64,000 bases of DNA from Zonotrichia leucophrys gambelii (GCF_028769735.1 NC_088171.1:72557216-72621215); one strand, 5' to 3'; numbered from the stretch's first letter, positions 13,601-25,971 are shown. The notes: a model not told the origin generated them from the sequence alone. Numbers and translations are program-made.

Positions 13601-15162
13601 AATATTGTGTCTTTGCAGGAGCACATTATTGATTTTTCCTTGAGTACTATCCCTCCATTCCTGCAAGGCAAATACCGCACCATATAATATCAGGTTGCTT
13701 ATATGATTAAAATCCATAACATATGGAAACAACACCACTGGATATACAGCCTTATATAGAAATAATATCCACAGTTTTTGAAAAACACCAGGCCTTGACT
13801 GACAATAAGTGCAGTTTTTAAGAGTTTATGGCCATATTTTGTCAGGAAAAAACCTCAACTAAACAAAACCAAACATGATAGCCACCTGCAATAGCACCAT
13901 CTGCTGGCCCTCAAAATTTGATACAAATTGTCATCCTCTGACTGAAAACCATATTGCTCATCATGGACACAGTTTATGAGCACTTACTCTTAGAGAACTG
14001 CTAGTATAAATGGAAAATTTTGCAGTAAAAAGCAGCTCATTTTCGTCCATAATGATTTTCTTTCTTAGAGGGCTCAAGAGTTGGCAGGAGTTCTTGTTTC
14101 CTTTAATAGTAGTCTGCAAGCTCTAAAGCAGGAAATGTTTGCATTTTACCTGAAATTAGGATTAAAAATAGGGAGCTTAAGGCATTTTGAGTAATGCATG
14201 ATATTTGTCTAGAAGGGAATTTGTACAAAGTAACTTCTTTTCAAAATGTTTTTTCTTAAAATGGAAAATACATATAATGAAAATAGAGATCAGTTCACAT
14301 TTTGATTTTAGTTTCCACTAATTAAATTTAAAATATATTTTCAAGATTGGGTAAAGAAAGACAGAATCAGACTAACTGAGAATAAAGCATAATAGAGAAG
14401 AAAATTTTACAAATAGAAAGAAAAAGAATGAGGTGAAATCTTTGTGTTACTGAACTTCATTATCAACATCTTTTAAAACAGTCAGAGAAGGATGTTGGGT
14501 TGTCTTCAGATCAATTCCATTGTTTCTCAAATGCTGATAAAGTTAAATGAGGTTACTAAACAGAGAAGATCTACATTTCAAATAAGAAAAGATAGTATAT
14601 AAAGAATTTGTAAAGCAAAATAGTTTGTAAATGCACATTGGGTTAGCCAATATCAATCACTTCAGTCATCAAGCAGTCTTTCTTCAGGACTCTGTTCACT
14701 TCTTTGCAATAAAGAATCAAAAATTAATATTCAGTTAGCATTGGATCTTCTGCCAATACTCAGAGAGCTTGTTTCTAGGATTTTTATTTTTTTTAAATCT
14801 GTCTAAAAGAGTTTTTCCTGACAACTTACAGTAGTTCTCAGTTTGTGTCAGATGATCCCCAGAACAATTTCTTCTTTCCTTACTGAATTTTGGATTCTTA
14901 CAGAGAAGCAAAACAGAATGGATCTGAGTGATATATTTCAGATAATTATTAAGTCACCAGAAAAGTGTCTGCCAAAATGGAGGGCTTCAGGAAGCACCAT
15001 GCTTGAAGCTTAATTATGCAACAAGGCGTACACAAAATCAAAAGAATGTGGCAAATTGTGAAGGTTTGTTTCAGAACTTCTGAGGTCTTGGTTTTTACAT
15101 ACTACTAACAAAAGTCAAGGAAATTAAGGATTAAATGCATCAAATTAGTACCACTGATGACA
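10673..15162. other. No gene recognised; AT-rich unique sequence
   Basis: About 4.5 kb without an identifiable repeat or gene. A T-rich pyrimidine stretch lies at about 12980-13040. An ORF of 125 codons (plus, 13100-13477) has no recognisable domain and overlaps a 79-codon antisense ORF. Confidence 0.55.
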
Positions 15163-16184
15163 ACATGAACACAAAGTTCACCAAGGCCAAGGGCAAGGTC
15201 CTGAACCTGGGCCAAGACAATCCCAAGCACAGATGTAGACTGTGGGAGGGGGCCTGGTATAAAGCAGCGCTGAGGAGAAGAACTTGGACTGTTGGTTGAT
15301 GTGAAGCTGAAAATGACCTGGCAATGTGCACTTGCAGAACAGAAAGCCAACTCTGTCCAGGCTGCATCAAAAGAGGCATGGCCTGCAGCATATCCAGGGA
15401 GGTGATTCTGCCTTTCTATTCTGCCCTCATGAGACATCACCTGGAGTGCTGCACCCATCTCTGTAGCCCCCAACACTGACCTGTGTTAGTCCAGAGGAGT
15501 CCAAGGTGACCAGAGGAGGATTGAACCCTCTCTCCTATGAAGACAGGCTGAGAGAGCTGAGGCTGTGCAGCATGGAGAAGGCTCCCTGGCCTTACAGCAG
15601 TGTTGCAGGACCTGAAGGGACACTACAAGAAAGGTGGAAGGTGACCTTTTATGAGGGCATGCAGTGACAAGACAAAGCAGAACGTTTTTAAACCAAATGA
15701 GAGGAGGTTTAGGTTAGATTTTAGGAAGTAATTCATTACTGTGAGGATGGTGGGGCACCGGGACAAGCAGCACAGAAAAGTTGTGGATGTCCTATCCCTG
15801 GAAGTGTTTAAGTCAAGATTGGCTGTGGCTTTGAGCAAGCTGGTTTATTGGAAAGTGCCCATTCTATGACAGAGGATTTTGGAAATAGATCACAGAATAA
15901 TCAAAGTTGGAAGAGATCTTTTAGGTCATGTAGTAAAACTGTAAACCCAGCAAGAACATAGTAGTCCCCAAACCACATCCCTAAGTGTTACATTCAGATG
16001 TCATTTGGACACTTCCAGAGATAGTAACTCCACCACCCCCCTGGGCAACTTATTCCAACCATTCTTTCAGTGATTTTTTTTTTTTTTTGTCCTAATATCC
16101 AATCTGGTCTTGTTCTTTCACTTGAAACATGCCGGAAGAGATGATCATTAAGGTCCCTTTGAACCCCAACCTTTCTATGATTCA
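15163..16184 (+). mobile_element. CR1 LINE, 5'-truncated, interrupted by another CR1
   Basis: A plus-strand CR1 that starts within the end of the reverse-transcriptase ORF and runs into the 3' UTR. In order it shows 'AAGGTCCTGAACCTGGGCC' (15195), 'CTCCTATGAAGACAGGCTGA' (15532), 'ACTGTGAGGATGGTGGGGCA' (15737) and 'CCCTGGAAGTGTTTAAG' (15795). At about 15890 it is broken by an opposite-strand CR1, and its last ~40 bp ('AAGGTCCCTTTGAACCCC', then 'TTTCTATGATTC') resume at about 16143. Frames are broken, so no functional ORF2 remains. The minus ORFs at 15105-15476 and 15623-15838 are antisense shadows. Confidence 0.9.
15891..16138 (-). mobile_element. CR1 LINE fragment nested inside the plus-strand CR1
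   Basis: Minus-strand CR1 3' region. On the plus strand it begins 'CACAGAATAATCAAAGTTGG', continues with the 'TCCAGAGATAGTAACTCCAC' segment (16013), then 'CTGGGCAACTTATTCCAACC' (16041), and ends in 'CCTAATATCCAATC' (16091) plus about 35 bp. A run of T (16074-16088) sits where the family has the '(a)gtgaagaa-ttttt' segment. It lies exactly between the two pieces of the host CR1, so it inserted later. A short AGAT is seen at both junctions (15887-15890 and 16139-16142). Confidence 0.87.
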
Positions 16185-17330
16185 CAAAGGGTGAGGAAGT
16201 GACCTGCAGAAAGTCTCCAAGGAAACCAGAGACAGAACCAGAAGCCGAGGTCAACCTGCAGTGTCATACTCCACTTGCTACGAGTTAGGCTATAAAAAAG
16301 ATCATTGAATTCCTTCAAGGCTTAAATGTTTCTTTAATATGGTCTATATGAAAAAATTGTTTGATTCTTATTCATAGGTGTCAGGCTTGTAAGAAAACCC
16401 TAGCAAAAAGTAAGTATATACTGACCTATGTATCAAGCAGAAACCAGATATTTTTCAATGAAAATGTCTCCCTTTTTATTGAAAATTATTTGAACTCAGT
16501 TGACAGTTTCTCAGAAATTAGGACACCCAAATACATGGAGGAATTTTCCATACATGGAAGTCCTGCAACTATTGACAATCTTTCATTAGACAGTAACCAG
16601 CTTTTATTTGCTATTAGAATATGTAGCATACTTCTAGCACTTCACCAAAGTATTTTAAAGACCACTGACAGAAGATGAATGTTTCAGTGACTTGCCAAAA
16701 CAACTTGAAAATAATGTCCTCTATTAAAAAAATCAGACTGGAATTACATCTCTTCCCAGAATTATGCAGTTTTGTTTGAAATATTAAAAGTAAGTAGTTT
16801 ATTTTATCTTTGCCTTCCTTTTGTGCATATTCAGGCAGAAGTTTTAGTCAAAATGCAGTAAAGACAAGCTTGAGCAGTTAGAATTGTCATCAAGATTGTA
16901 ATTTGTAAGATACATATTCAAGTTCATGCTGTTACTATTAATCAAATATTTCTCTAGCCCAGACATCAGAGGGTCTTGTAAATATAGAGTTTCACTTACA
17001 TCCTGTTCTTAACCACTGAATAATAAGATGCAGTGCACTACATGATCATACAGAGTGGAACAGCTGCCATAGTACAAGTTGAAGAGACTACCTGAAGCCT
17101 CATTCTCCAAATAAGTAGGATGCTCAAGTGAATTCAAGTAAATCTGTAGCATCCGTCTTCTTCCTCATATTTTTTTCCAGAAAGAGATAAGGAAAAGTTA
17201 TCTTCAATGGAAATCAGAATAAAGCTATTGCTACAAACAAAGCATAATTTAGTACACAATTATTTTTCCTTGCCATCTTGATTTTATGCAATACTTAGAG
17301 TAAAATAGTACTTTCATAAACAGAGGGATG
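16185..17330. other. No gene recognised
   Basis: Unique-looking sequence. A plus-strand ORF of 105 codons (16361-16678) has no recognisable domain. Nothing else can be assigned. Confidence 0.55.
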
Positions 17331-17756
17331 CACATGTAAATTTGATAACGCTGTTTGTTCAGTTTTCTCCATTTCTCTCAATAGTTCAAAAAGATCTCTC
17401 TCCTTTCCCAAGTTCTCTATTTAGAGGGGACCTGCTGCCATCACTAGTCACTGAACACCAGAAATCCTCTCCGACTTTCTTGAAATTCTGAAGTTTCTGT
17501 TTGAAGCAGAAAGATTCATTAAAATGAAGAGGCTGACATGTTTCTCTATGATTCATGCTAGGTAAGTTTTGCAGTATTTGTGACATAGATTTATAGAGGA
17601 AATTATTTAAATAAGTGCTGATGTATGTAAGTGGAGATATCATGTCAGAAACATACACGGACATAGAAATCCTAAAAGCACTGGCATAATACACACATAA
17701 ATTTGTTGATACTTTTTGCTCAGTTTTCTCCATTTCTCTCAACTTTTAGAAAAGAT
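17331..17756 (+). repeat. Pair of diverged direct repeats, 361 bp apart
   Basis: About 65 bp at 17331-17395 recur at about 17692-17756. The best-preserved core, 'AGTTTTCTCCATTTCTCTCA', is identical at 17361 and 17722, an offset of 361 bp. The flanks are similar but with small indels ('acatgtaaatttgataac' against 'acacataaatttgttgat', and 'tcaaaaagatctc' against 'tagaaaagatttc'). The bases between are not obviously repetitive. This could be an old tandem duplication of a ~361-bp unit whose second copy continues beyond 17756, or the ends of an unrecognised element. Confidence 0.7.
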
Positions 17757-19508
17757 TTCCTGGTCCATGTAGCTCTTCCTGCAACGCAAAGCACCTTCAA
17801 AAAGAAAAATATGAAAATTACTCATGGCATAGTCTATATCTTGATATGTTTAGACCAGCTTAGAGTAAGCCTTAATAGTTTAAACCATTTAGCTATAACA
17901 CAACATGCTATTTGCATTGCCAGACAGACAAGAATGTGTTAAACAACACATCAGAAAACATTCTTTTGATATTTCTGTCCTACTCAAAAATAAGTCTTTC
18001 CGTGAGTATAAAGAAACACTTTGCTCCTTTATTCAGTGACACTGTGTGGTTTATTTTTTGTGACACACATTTCATTTTACGTAAACTAGTTACAACACTG
18101 CCTGTAAAAGAAATCAATCTCATCAGCGCAGAGGGGGCAATTTTTTCATCTCCAGTTTGACAGGAAAGGGTAGTGCAAAATGAATTACTGGAGGAAAGAT
18201 GTGAGGATTACTTCTAAGTACTTGCTGACATGTTCCTCCCAGATATCTTTTGGCACAGTTTCACTGGGAACTGACTCAAGCCTTACAGAAAAATGTGTCT
18301 ACAGAGGACCCATGGTAAGTATAATAGATTTTTTTTTAGAGCAACCTGAACCAAATCTATAGTATTGTTGATCTTACTATATGCAGTAGTTTAGTCTGCC
18401 TGTGGGTGCTTCATGACTAATGGAGCCAGGAGAGTATAATCTTTCACGTATGAAGTTATTTAAATATGGGATTTCAACCCGTTTTTGTTTGATTGAAACA
18501 AAGGAAGTTTAGGACTGTTGTTAGGTGGTTATGATGTTGAGATGAGGATGTGGGGGATAGCTGCAAATGCTAATAAGCAATCTTCAGGGTGAAAAGAAGA
18601 CGTCTGATCTACAGGGGACTTCCAAAATTCCTAAAATCCATATTCTTCACATGAACTACATGCCATACCCTATATTATGTCTATAATAAGAGATCTTTTG
18701 CCCATGTTGCAGTTAAAAGATAGGGTCTTTGGTAATTTTCTACTGCTATTTTGTACATGATTTCTTCCTCATTATGTGGACTATTTCTATGACTGATAGA
18801 GGAGACAAAACCACCTTCTTCTTTCAGACATGCATGTATGTACATGTGCAAACATACACATATGTATTTCTTTTATGATTCATCAAAACCTCTGCATCCT
18901 ATGTGTATGTGAAATGCTCTATTATAAATGATGAGGGGATTAGGGAAAGTCTTTAAGCTTTGTATCATTTAATAGAAATTTTTATATGTTCCATTTACAT
19001 TGTTTTATCTAGTCTATTTCACTAATTCATGAGGGAGAGTTCTGTTGTTAGGGTTACTAACACAGAGCAGGAGAGAGAAATACCCCTGAGTAAAAACCTT
19101 ATTAACAGCTATTCAGTGAATTTAATTCTTTCTGGAATACTGCCACCAATTACTTTTTGGCATGCTGACTTACACAAGTTTCACAGTATCTTATACTAAC
19201 AGTTGCCATGAGTACACACCATCAGAATTACCCTAATTGGCTGAGTATTTTGGAAGTTTCAGCCTGGCATGGCCTGAGCTCACATGGACTAGACAATGAG
19301 AAGGGAAAACAAAAAAAAATGTAAAACTTGATGCTGAAGTACACAAAGTCTGTCCACCCTTCCTGAACTATAAAGATTTTGTTTTCCTTCTTTTTCTGCC
19401 ATGTTTTAACCTTAGAGGTTCCCATTTAATATGAATAAAATTTAATTCCAAGGAAAAGAGGAGGCTTATCATGGAATGTTCTTAATGTTCTTGTATTGAA
19501 TGATCCAG
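17757..19508. other. No gene recognised
   Basis: A good splice-donor-like sequence (ATGGTAAGT) occurs at about 18312 downstream of a pyrimidine-rich AG near 18154. All three frames between them carry stops near the acceptor, so I do not call an exon. Nothing else is assignable. Confidence 0.55.
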
Positions 19509-19968
19509 TGGCCTAGTTTCAGCCAGGACAGAGTTAAATTTTCTCAGTAGCTGTGAGCAGGAGGGGCTGGGACGCCTGTGGTAATGTTTAGATTGTTATT
19601 CATACCACCTCAGGTCATTACTGCAGTGAGAAGAAGGGCCTGGTGTTGTAGGGAACAATTGTGCATTGCTGCCCAGAGTCTGCAGTGAGCACTTTTGTAT
19701 GTGAACTCTCTTTTTCTGTACTTTTGCTATTGATATTGTTACTGTCCATTTTTTTAACTCACTCCCTTTTCTAGTAAATTGTTTCTTATCTTAACCCATA
19801 TTTATTACCTTTTGGGCTTCCAGTTTTCAAGTCCATCTCCAAAGTGAGAAAGAGAAGGGAAGGGGAAGTGAGAGGGAGGGATGGAGCAAATAAGCATTAT
19901 CTGATTTGGGATAGTCTTGGTGGGGGATGGGACTCTAAAGTGGGCAGAGCCATTCCTAAACCATGACA
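19509..19968 (+). mobile_element. Solo LTR of an endogenous retrovirus
   Basis: An LTR-like unit starts TG (TGGCCTAGTTTCAGCC) and ends CA (CCTAAACCATGACA). The opening resembles the sense-strand start of the LTR at 29495-30073 (TGTGCTAGTTTCAG) and the close is the family's 'aaacca(c/t)gaca'. Near the 3' part lies 'TCTTATCTTAACCCA', equivalent to the 'ctttatctcaaccca' of the other LTRs. The middle differs from them, suggesting another subfamily. No gag, pol or env sequence flanks it, so it is solo. Flanking 5-mers TCCAG (left) and TTCAG (right) could be a target-site duplication with one change. The avian ERV class (ERVL- or ERVK-like) cannot be fixed by eye. Confidence 0.78.
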
Positions 19969-19984
19969 TTCAGCAATAGCAAAA

Positions 19985-21056
19985 TACATGTAGAAGGACT
20001 GAGACGCATTTTGTGGACTTTAGACATGAAGTACTCATTTTTGGTGGATAAGGATTTAGTTGTATGGTCACATCCTAAAGGTAGTGGTCAACAGCTAAGA
20101 ATCCTGATGGACATCAGTGATGAATGGTGTCCCTCAGGAGTTGTACCGGGATCAGTGTTATTAACTTAATTAATGACATAGATGAAGGGATCGAGTGCAC
20201 TCTCAGCAAATTGAAGATATCACCAAGTTGAAAACAGTGATTGCCATACTTGAAGGGCAGGATGTCATCTAGAGACACCATGATAAGCTCAAATGGGCTC
20301 ATGGGAATCTCATGGGATCTAATAAGACCAAGAGATGGTGCTGCATCTGATTTGGGGCAGCCCTCAGTATCAATCTGGGCTGGGGGATGAAAAGATCAAG
20401 AGTAGCCCCGAGAGAGGAACTTGGAGGAGCAGAACATGAGCCAGTAATGCGCACTTGCAGCCCAAAATGCCAATTGTATCCTGGCCAAATCATAAGAAGC
20501 ATGGTCAGCCATTTGAGGGACATAATTCTGCCCCTCCACTCTGGTGAGACCCCAGCAGGAGCGCTGCATCCAGCTCCGGGGTTCCCAGCACAAAAAGGGC
20601 ATGGTCCTGTTGGAATGAGTCTAACAAAGGAACACCAAGATGATCAGTGGGATAAAGCACCTCTCCTATGAGGGAAGGCTGAGAGAATTGTGATCATTCA
20701 GCTTGGAAAAGAGAAGGCTTTAGCATTGCCTTCCAGTACCTGGAGGGAGTCTGCATGAAAGATGAAGCGTGACTTTTTACAAGGGTGTGTAGTGATAGGA
20801 CAAGGGGTGATGGTGTTAAACTAGAAGAGAGTAGGTTTAGATTAGATACAAGCAAGAAAACCTTTACTGTGAGGGTGGTGACAGGATGGTGAGCAAAGCT
20901 GTGGATGTCCCACCCCTGGATGCATTCAAGGACAGGTAGGATAGGCCCCTGAGTAACCTGATTTTGGGAAAGATGATCCTGCCTATGGCATGGGGACTGA
21001 TGCTACATGATCTTTAAGGTCTTTTTCAACTCAAACCATTTTATTATTCTATTATT
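19985..21056 (+). mobile_element. CR1 LINE, ~1.07 kb, includes dead reverse-transcriptase C-terminal part
   Basis: The longest plus-strand CR1 here. It covers the second half of the reverse-transcriptase domain and the 3' UTR. Recognisable are 'GGTGTCCCTCAGG' (20126; the GVPQ part of the conserved GVPQGS motif), 'GGATCGAGTGCAC' (20189), the catalytic FADD region decayed to 'AAATTGAAGATATCACCAAG' (20208) with an altered, frame-shifted active site, 'CTCTCCTATGAGGGAAGGC' (20661), 'TTACTGTGAGGGTGGTGA' (20865) and a terminal 'TTATTATTCTATTATTTG'. Multiple stops and frameshifts mean no functional enzyme. It begins within 20 bp of the LTR ending at 19968, so the LTR may have landed next to or inside an older CR1. 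Confidence 0.92.
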
Positions 21057-24000
21057 TGTATGAAAATAGAGGAATATGTATTTCCCTGACTCTTAGTAAA
21101 ATTAAGACCATTTTCATCAGGAGGTACCACTTCTGTAATAATTCTTTGTCCAAACCAGAAGGGAAAGTTTTGAGTACAGTCATCTGTGGGTTTTTTCTGA
21201 CAATAACAAATTTAATGTGCTGGAGAAACATTGATGTCAGATTGTGGACTGACATAGAAGAAGCTTTTCTTCATCCTGCATGTCTAATGACAGTTTATAG
21301 TTTTGACACCTTGACTTTGTGACTTTCTTATTGTAAGCATAGTTATTTTCGTTATCCATGAATATATTAGGATGATTTGAATTCTATTGAGCCTTGACTT
21401 AAAAGACAAATTGTGGAACAATTATCTCAAGCTAATGGTGCATTGTGTATATATTTATTTCTTTTCTATTCATTTGGAAGGGGTTGCCTTTCAGTTCTAT
21501 AAACTGTCTCATCTAGTTATTAGAAAAAAATATTTTATTTGCTGTTTCTGAATCATAAATTATTTTGAAGACTTCAGTGCTTTCATTTTTTATTGTCTTT
21601 TCTCTGATCCTATACAATTTAAACTCTTTTTCTTTAAATGCTGCTTTGTTGGGATATATACATATATATTCATATATATGAATGTATATTGTCCACATTC
21701 AGGAGTAGATGAAACATTGACATCCGTATGTCATTTACACAACATTATAAAAACAAGAAAATAACTCTATTTTTTTTTAAGCCAAACCATTTTTCTTTCT
21801 CATTAAGATCATTGCCAATTACTTTTATAAAATGTCATAATTAGTCTTAATGTCTCATTTCTGAAATGTTTATGTGAATCTTAGGTCTAAGTGTATCAAA
21901 TGGTCATTGCAAACAGAAATATGAATCATAAAGTCTCTCACAGTTTTAAAGGTCTATTGTTTTTGAGGTGAATTCATTTCAACCATAACAATTGTATCTC
22001 TTGCTTTCCAATGTTACATTTATCTATGTTCCATGGGTATGAAGGACATTACAAGAATTAAGACTAAACATAATTTTGAGAAAACATCAATTAACTGCAA
22101 TTATTTATATCATTCGTCAGTAAATAAAATGAGAAAAATCCGTGTCTTCTCCATGCGGGTTACCAGAGTGTGAAGTGAAGGGTTCAAAGTAAATCAGATG
22201 CAGGTACACAACTCTTACTCAATATGTGTTTTCTTTATAAATTTTTCATGTATTACCTAAAATCTAGAATACCATGGGTCTAAAAAACAATATACTCCTG
22301 AGCACTAAATGCAGAGTGAAATACAACCCATACTCCAAAGTTCTCACTGACTAAAGGGCCTCACAATTGAAATGTTTTGATTGAGAAACTGAAGTAAAGA
22401 TACTGGTATAATGATAGAATAAGATAATTGTCTCATTCAACCAGATGAAAGGGAAGGAATTTGAGAGGGAGTCCACTGGACAAAAATAAAGCCGCTACAA
22501 AACAATACTGTCTAGAAGAAATTTTAAATTCAGACATGCATAGACTATACCCACTGTTCTCCCTGAGATCTGTCTGTCTATAGCAGAAAGCAGAGTTCAT
22601 CTTTAGCAGTTTAGGCACAGCTCCTAAGTGATGCTTTGTATGTTGTACAAAGCTTACATTATTCCTAGGTTGACAAAAATAACAGACAAGATTCTCCCCT
22701 ACCCTCCTTGGCTTTTTGCCATTATACCCATTACTAAAACAAATTGTCCGGTGCTCATTATAAGGATGAGGTCATGTCTTGTGAGGTAGTTTTGGGGCTG
22801 ATTTCCCAAGTGAATCAGGAATGTACAGCTCACTTAAGAAATGTTCCAAAATCCAGCAATATCAGGAGAGCTGTGTATTAAATGTTGGAGAGTACACTGT
22901 ATCTTTCACCAGTTAAAAAGAAAAATGTGGTCTTTTGGCCCCATCATTAAAAGCAGCATCAAATGTTTTATTCATTGAGTTATTACATGTAGAGAATATA
23001 TGCAATATATTCTCTATTGCATATATTAGAGACAATATATAAGGATAACAAAAATGATTGCTAATTTTGTGATGGGGACAACAGTATAATTTTTTTTTGC
23101 TTATGAGTCCCTCTATACTTGCAAGCATTTAAAATAATGAAGCACATTCATATTAAAGATAAATTAAAAATAAAGCCTCTGGGAAATAAATAGTTGAATA
23201 TATATGAGGACTTGAAAGCTCTGTAAAAATATCCATGCTCAGCTAATAACATGTTCTTTGCTTTCAATTTCAGCAAACTTTCTGTCTTTCAGACAATACT
23301 AAAATAAAGAGACATCAAATATATAAAATTTTATGTAACAGTGAATTGGATAAAACACCTTGCTAATAGTCAGAAATTGACCTTATATTTCTAAAAAGGT
23401 ACAAACAATGGTAAATAACAAACTCAAAGAGGTGATCTCAAAAGATATCAAAAAGATTTTCAGGAAAACTTTCTCAGGAAGGTGATTATTTGAACTGAGA
23501 ACCTGAGAATTGAGTCAGAAGCTCAAATGTAAGGAAATATTTGTATTCCAGTTCTGGTGTTTTTTATCTATGTTTGCACTGGCAAAGATAAAGTTCATAG
23601 TGGAAAAACATGGCTGATTTGTTGAGCCTGTGTATTTTCTATTTTCAAATGTCTCATCTACAAGACAGCAAATAAACAATACATGACACCTACCTTCAGT
23701 GTAGATGTGAGTCCAGCATTTTATAGTAAGTACAAATTTAGCTGAAAACTCTGTCAAACACTTTGGTCAAGACTAAAGCTGACTGAAAGTTGCAAATATA
23801 TATTTAAGCAAAAGAAAGGAAATTCAGAGCTCACTTCACTTTTAATAGATAGCAATCACAACTTCTTTTTTCCCCCCAAATTTTAAATATCGCAGAAGAA
23901 ACCTTAATTTAAAAGACTGAAAATATTATATTTTTAATATTCATATTTGCATCTAGGTGCATCCATATACATATCCATGAATATTTTTGCATGAATCTAT

Positions 24001-24180
24001 AGAAATTTATTTTCCTTTTCTTACTCACAACCAATATATCATAGTGAAAGAAATAGCCCTGTGTATAAATGAGGATGGGAACTTATGTTTTTCAGCAGTT
24101 GAATATGGATCACCACCTTGATGTAACATTTGACAAACTGGACAACCTGAAATGCACCAGAGTGCACAATTAAATTCTTT
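21057..24180. other. No gene recognised; two AT-rich palindromic spots
   Basis: Unique-looking AT-rich sequence. A perfect 16-bp palindrome (ATTCATATATATGAAT) is at 21668-21683 inside a TA-rich run. At 22991-23027 two mutually exclusive hairpins overlap: 11-bp arms at 22991-23001 and 23005-23015, or 13-bp arms at 22995-23007 and 23015-23027. All ORFs are short and unrecognised. Confidence 0.55.
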
Positions 24181-24520
24181 TTTTAGGGAGAAGGAGCTGC
24201 CGTGTGAAGAGGAGGAGATTTCCTCAGCCCTTAGAGTGAGGAGATTTCCTTGACCCTTAGTGTTTAATTGGTCTGTCAGTGCTCCAGGAAAGGAAACCCT
24301 TGTGCCTGACCAGTCTGTCAGTGCCCTTTAGAGGAGCCCTTCACTGAGCAGTGCTGCTGGACTGGGGGGCACTTTGACTGACTTATTCAGGGGCACACAC
24401 CAAGGAGGGCACAAGGGAGGCCCCTCAGCAGGTCTTCCCACTTACGACCCCTCAGTGGGTCTCACACTTGGCTCACGACTGTTCCCCACTGCCAGCGACT
24501 GCCATCACCCATGAGGGACT
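24181..24520. other. GC-richer unidentified element with internal 26-bp duplication
   Basis: The base composition here is clearly higher in G+C than on either side. It contains a direct duplication: 'GAGGAGATTTCCTCAGCCCT' at 24212 recurs as 'GAGGAGATTTCCTTGACCCT' at 24238 (period 26). 'CTGTCAGTGC' is also repeated, at about 24274 and 24325, and 'CCCCTCAG' at 24421 and 24448. It has no long ORF and no recognised family. It may be an old LTR or another retroelement fragment; strand and ends are unknown. Confidence 0.4.
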
Positions 24521-25971
24521 CACCAACACTTCACAGCATAACATTCTTTATGAATATAATTTTGTGATCAGTTTAAGCTTCAAGGATTGTCAGAGACAGT
24601 ATCTGACTGCAAAAACACGCTTAAATTACTATCTCAAATCCCCAACACAAGCATTCAGCATGCACAGAGTAAAGTTCTAATCCAACAAGCATCCCTATGA
24701 GGGAAATAGAAGGTTCAGCCTGTTGACTGATCCCAGCAATAATGATGGTGTCTTCCCTAATTTTTCCTCTGTTCTTCATCTATTTTTATACTGTCTCTTT
24801 ATGTTTAGGTGGAGCTTGGGTGACTCTAGTCCTGCCTCCCATTGTTACTGATTGGTGTAAAATTCTCTTGCTCCACTTTTAAAGATACCATTAAAAAAAG
24901 AAACATATTGCATGTGCCCAGTGAGGGATGGTTGTACCTTGGAGGTAAGCAGCTTTGGGATGGATCTGTGCCTTAATCTTAAAATTAGGCTATAATCAAC
25001 CAATTTCATCTAAGGAAAGAGATTTCATCACAGTTTTTGGCTCATCAGCAGGACCTCTTCTCCTCCCTCCACTGTTTTACAGGTGCTATGTGGTTTCTCA
25101 GCTGCAAAGTACCACTGAGTTCTCCTCCCTGAAAGAATTTCCACAGAGTCTGAACAAGACATAGTGTCTCCACTGTGCTCCACCCTCCATTCCATCCCCC
25201 TTAGCAGGTGCTTACTGTTGGGGAATCATCACGGAGCATGCCAACTGTGTTCCATCCAGGGAGTAGCACCTGCATTTTACCCTATAATTTCTGTACCATT
25301 ACAACTTCTGTTAGCATGTGAATATAACTTCTTAGCTGCGTTTGATTTTACCCCGAGCCATCCTTCCAAATAGAGCACAAGGATCCTATCTTGTTTTAGG
25401 TCAAAATCCCTAGTTTTCATGGTGAATTAACATTCTGCTCTTTCTGTCGTTCTGTTTTGCACTTGCACTCAAGGCAGAATTTATGAGAAAATGACGGAGT
25501 CCTTCAAAGGCTCTGTCTTGTTTTTTTTAGGTTTCTATCCTTCGGCACTCTTTCTTAAACAACATAACACTGAAAACACTCTCTCTTACTAATAAAGAGA
25601 TGAAAGGCTTTTTTGGTGGTTTAAAAACAAAAATAAAATCAATTCTACATAGAAGTAACAAGAAAAAAGTCTTGAACTCCAGAGGTCTTACTCCATCATT
25701 CTGCTGAAAATATTTACTTATGAACTTTTGCAATGGACAGTGGCATTTGGGTGAAGACCAGTATTGACTTCTGGTCTATGTTTGATTTGATTTAATAATA
25801 CACCATGTTTGATTTAATAATAGACCTAGAAAAATCTCAGAATTTGTGAGATCTTCTGGACTGTCACATTGTGAATAAGAACCTGACTGGGTAATTTCAA
25901 TTTATAGTCATTCTAAGCCTCACGTGCTGTCAAACTGTGCTCAAAACAATCAAAGTTGTGAAAGAAAATGA
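24521..25971. other. No gene recognised
   Basis: Unique-looking sequence with short ORFs only. A small local duplication, 'TGATTTAATAATA', occurs twice at about 25788-25822. Confidence 0.55.

Noticed and set aside
18154..18315. Possible exon between a pyrimidine-rich AG and ATGGTAAGT
   Set aside because: All three frames meet a stop within the first ~30 bases after the acceptor, so it cannot be an internal coding exon. A noncoding exon cannot be excluded.
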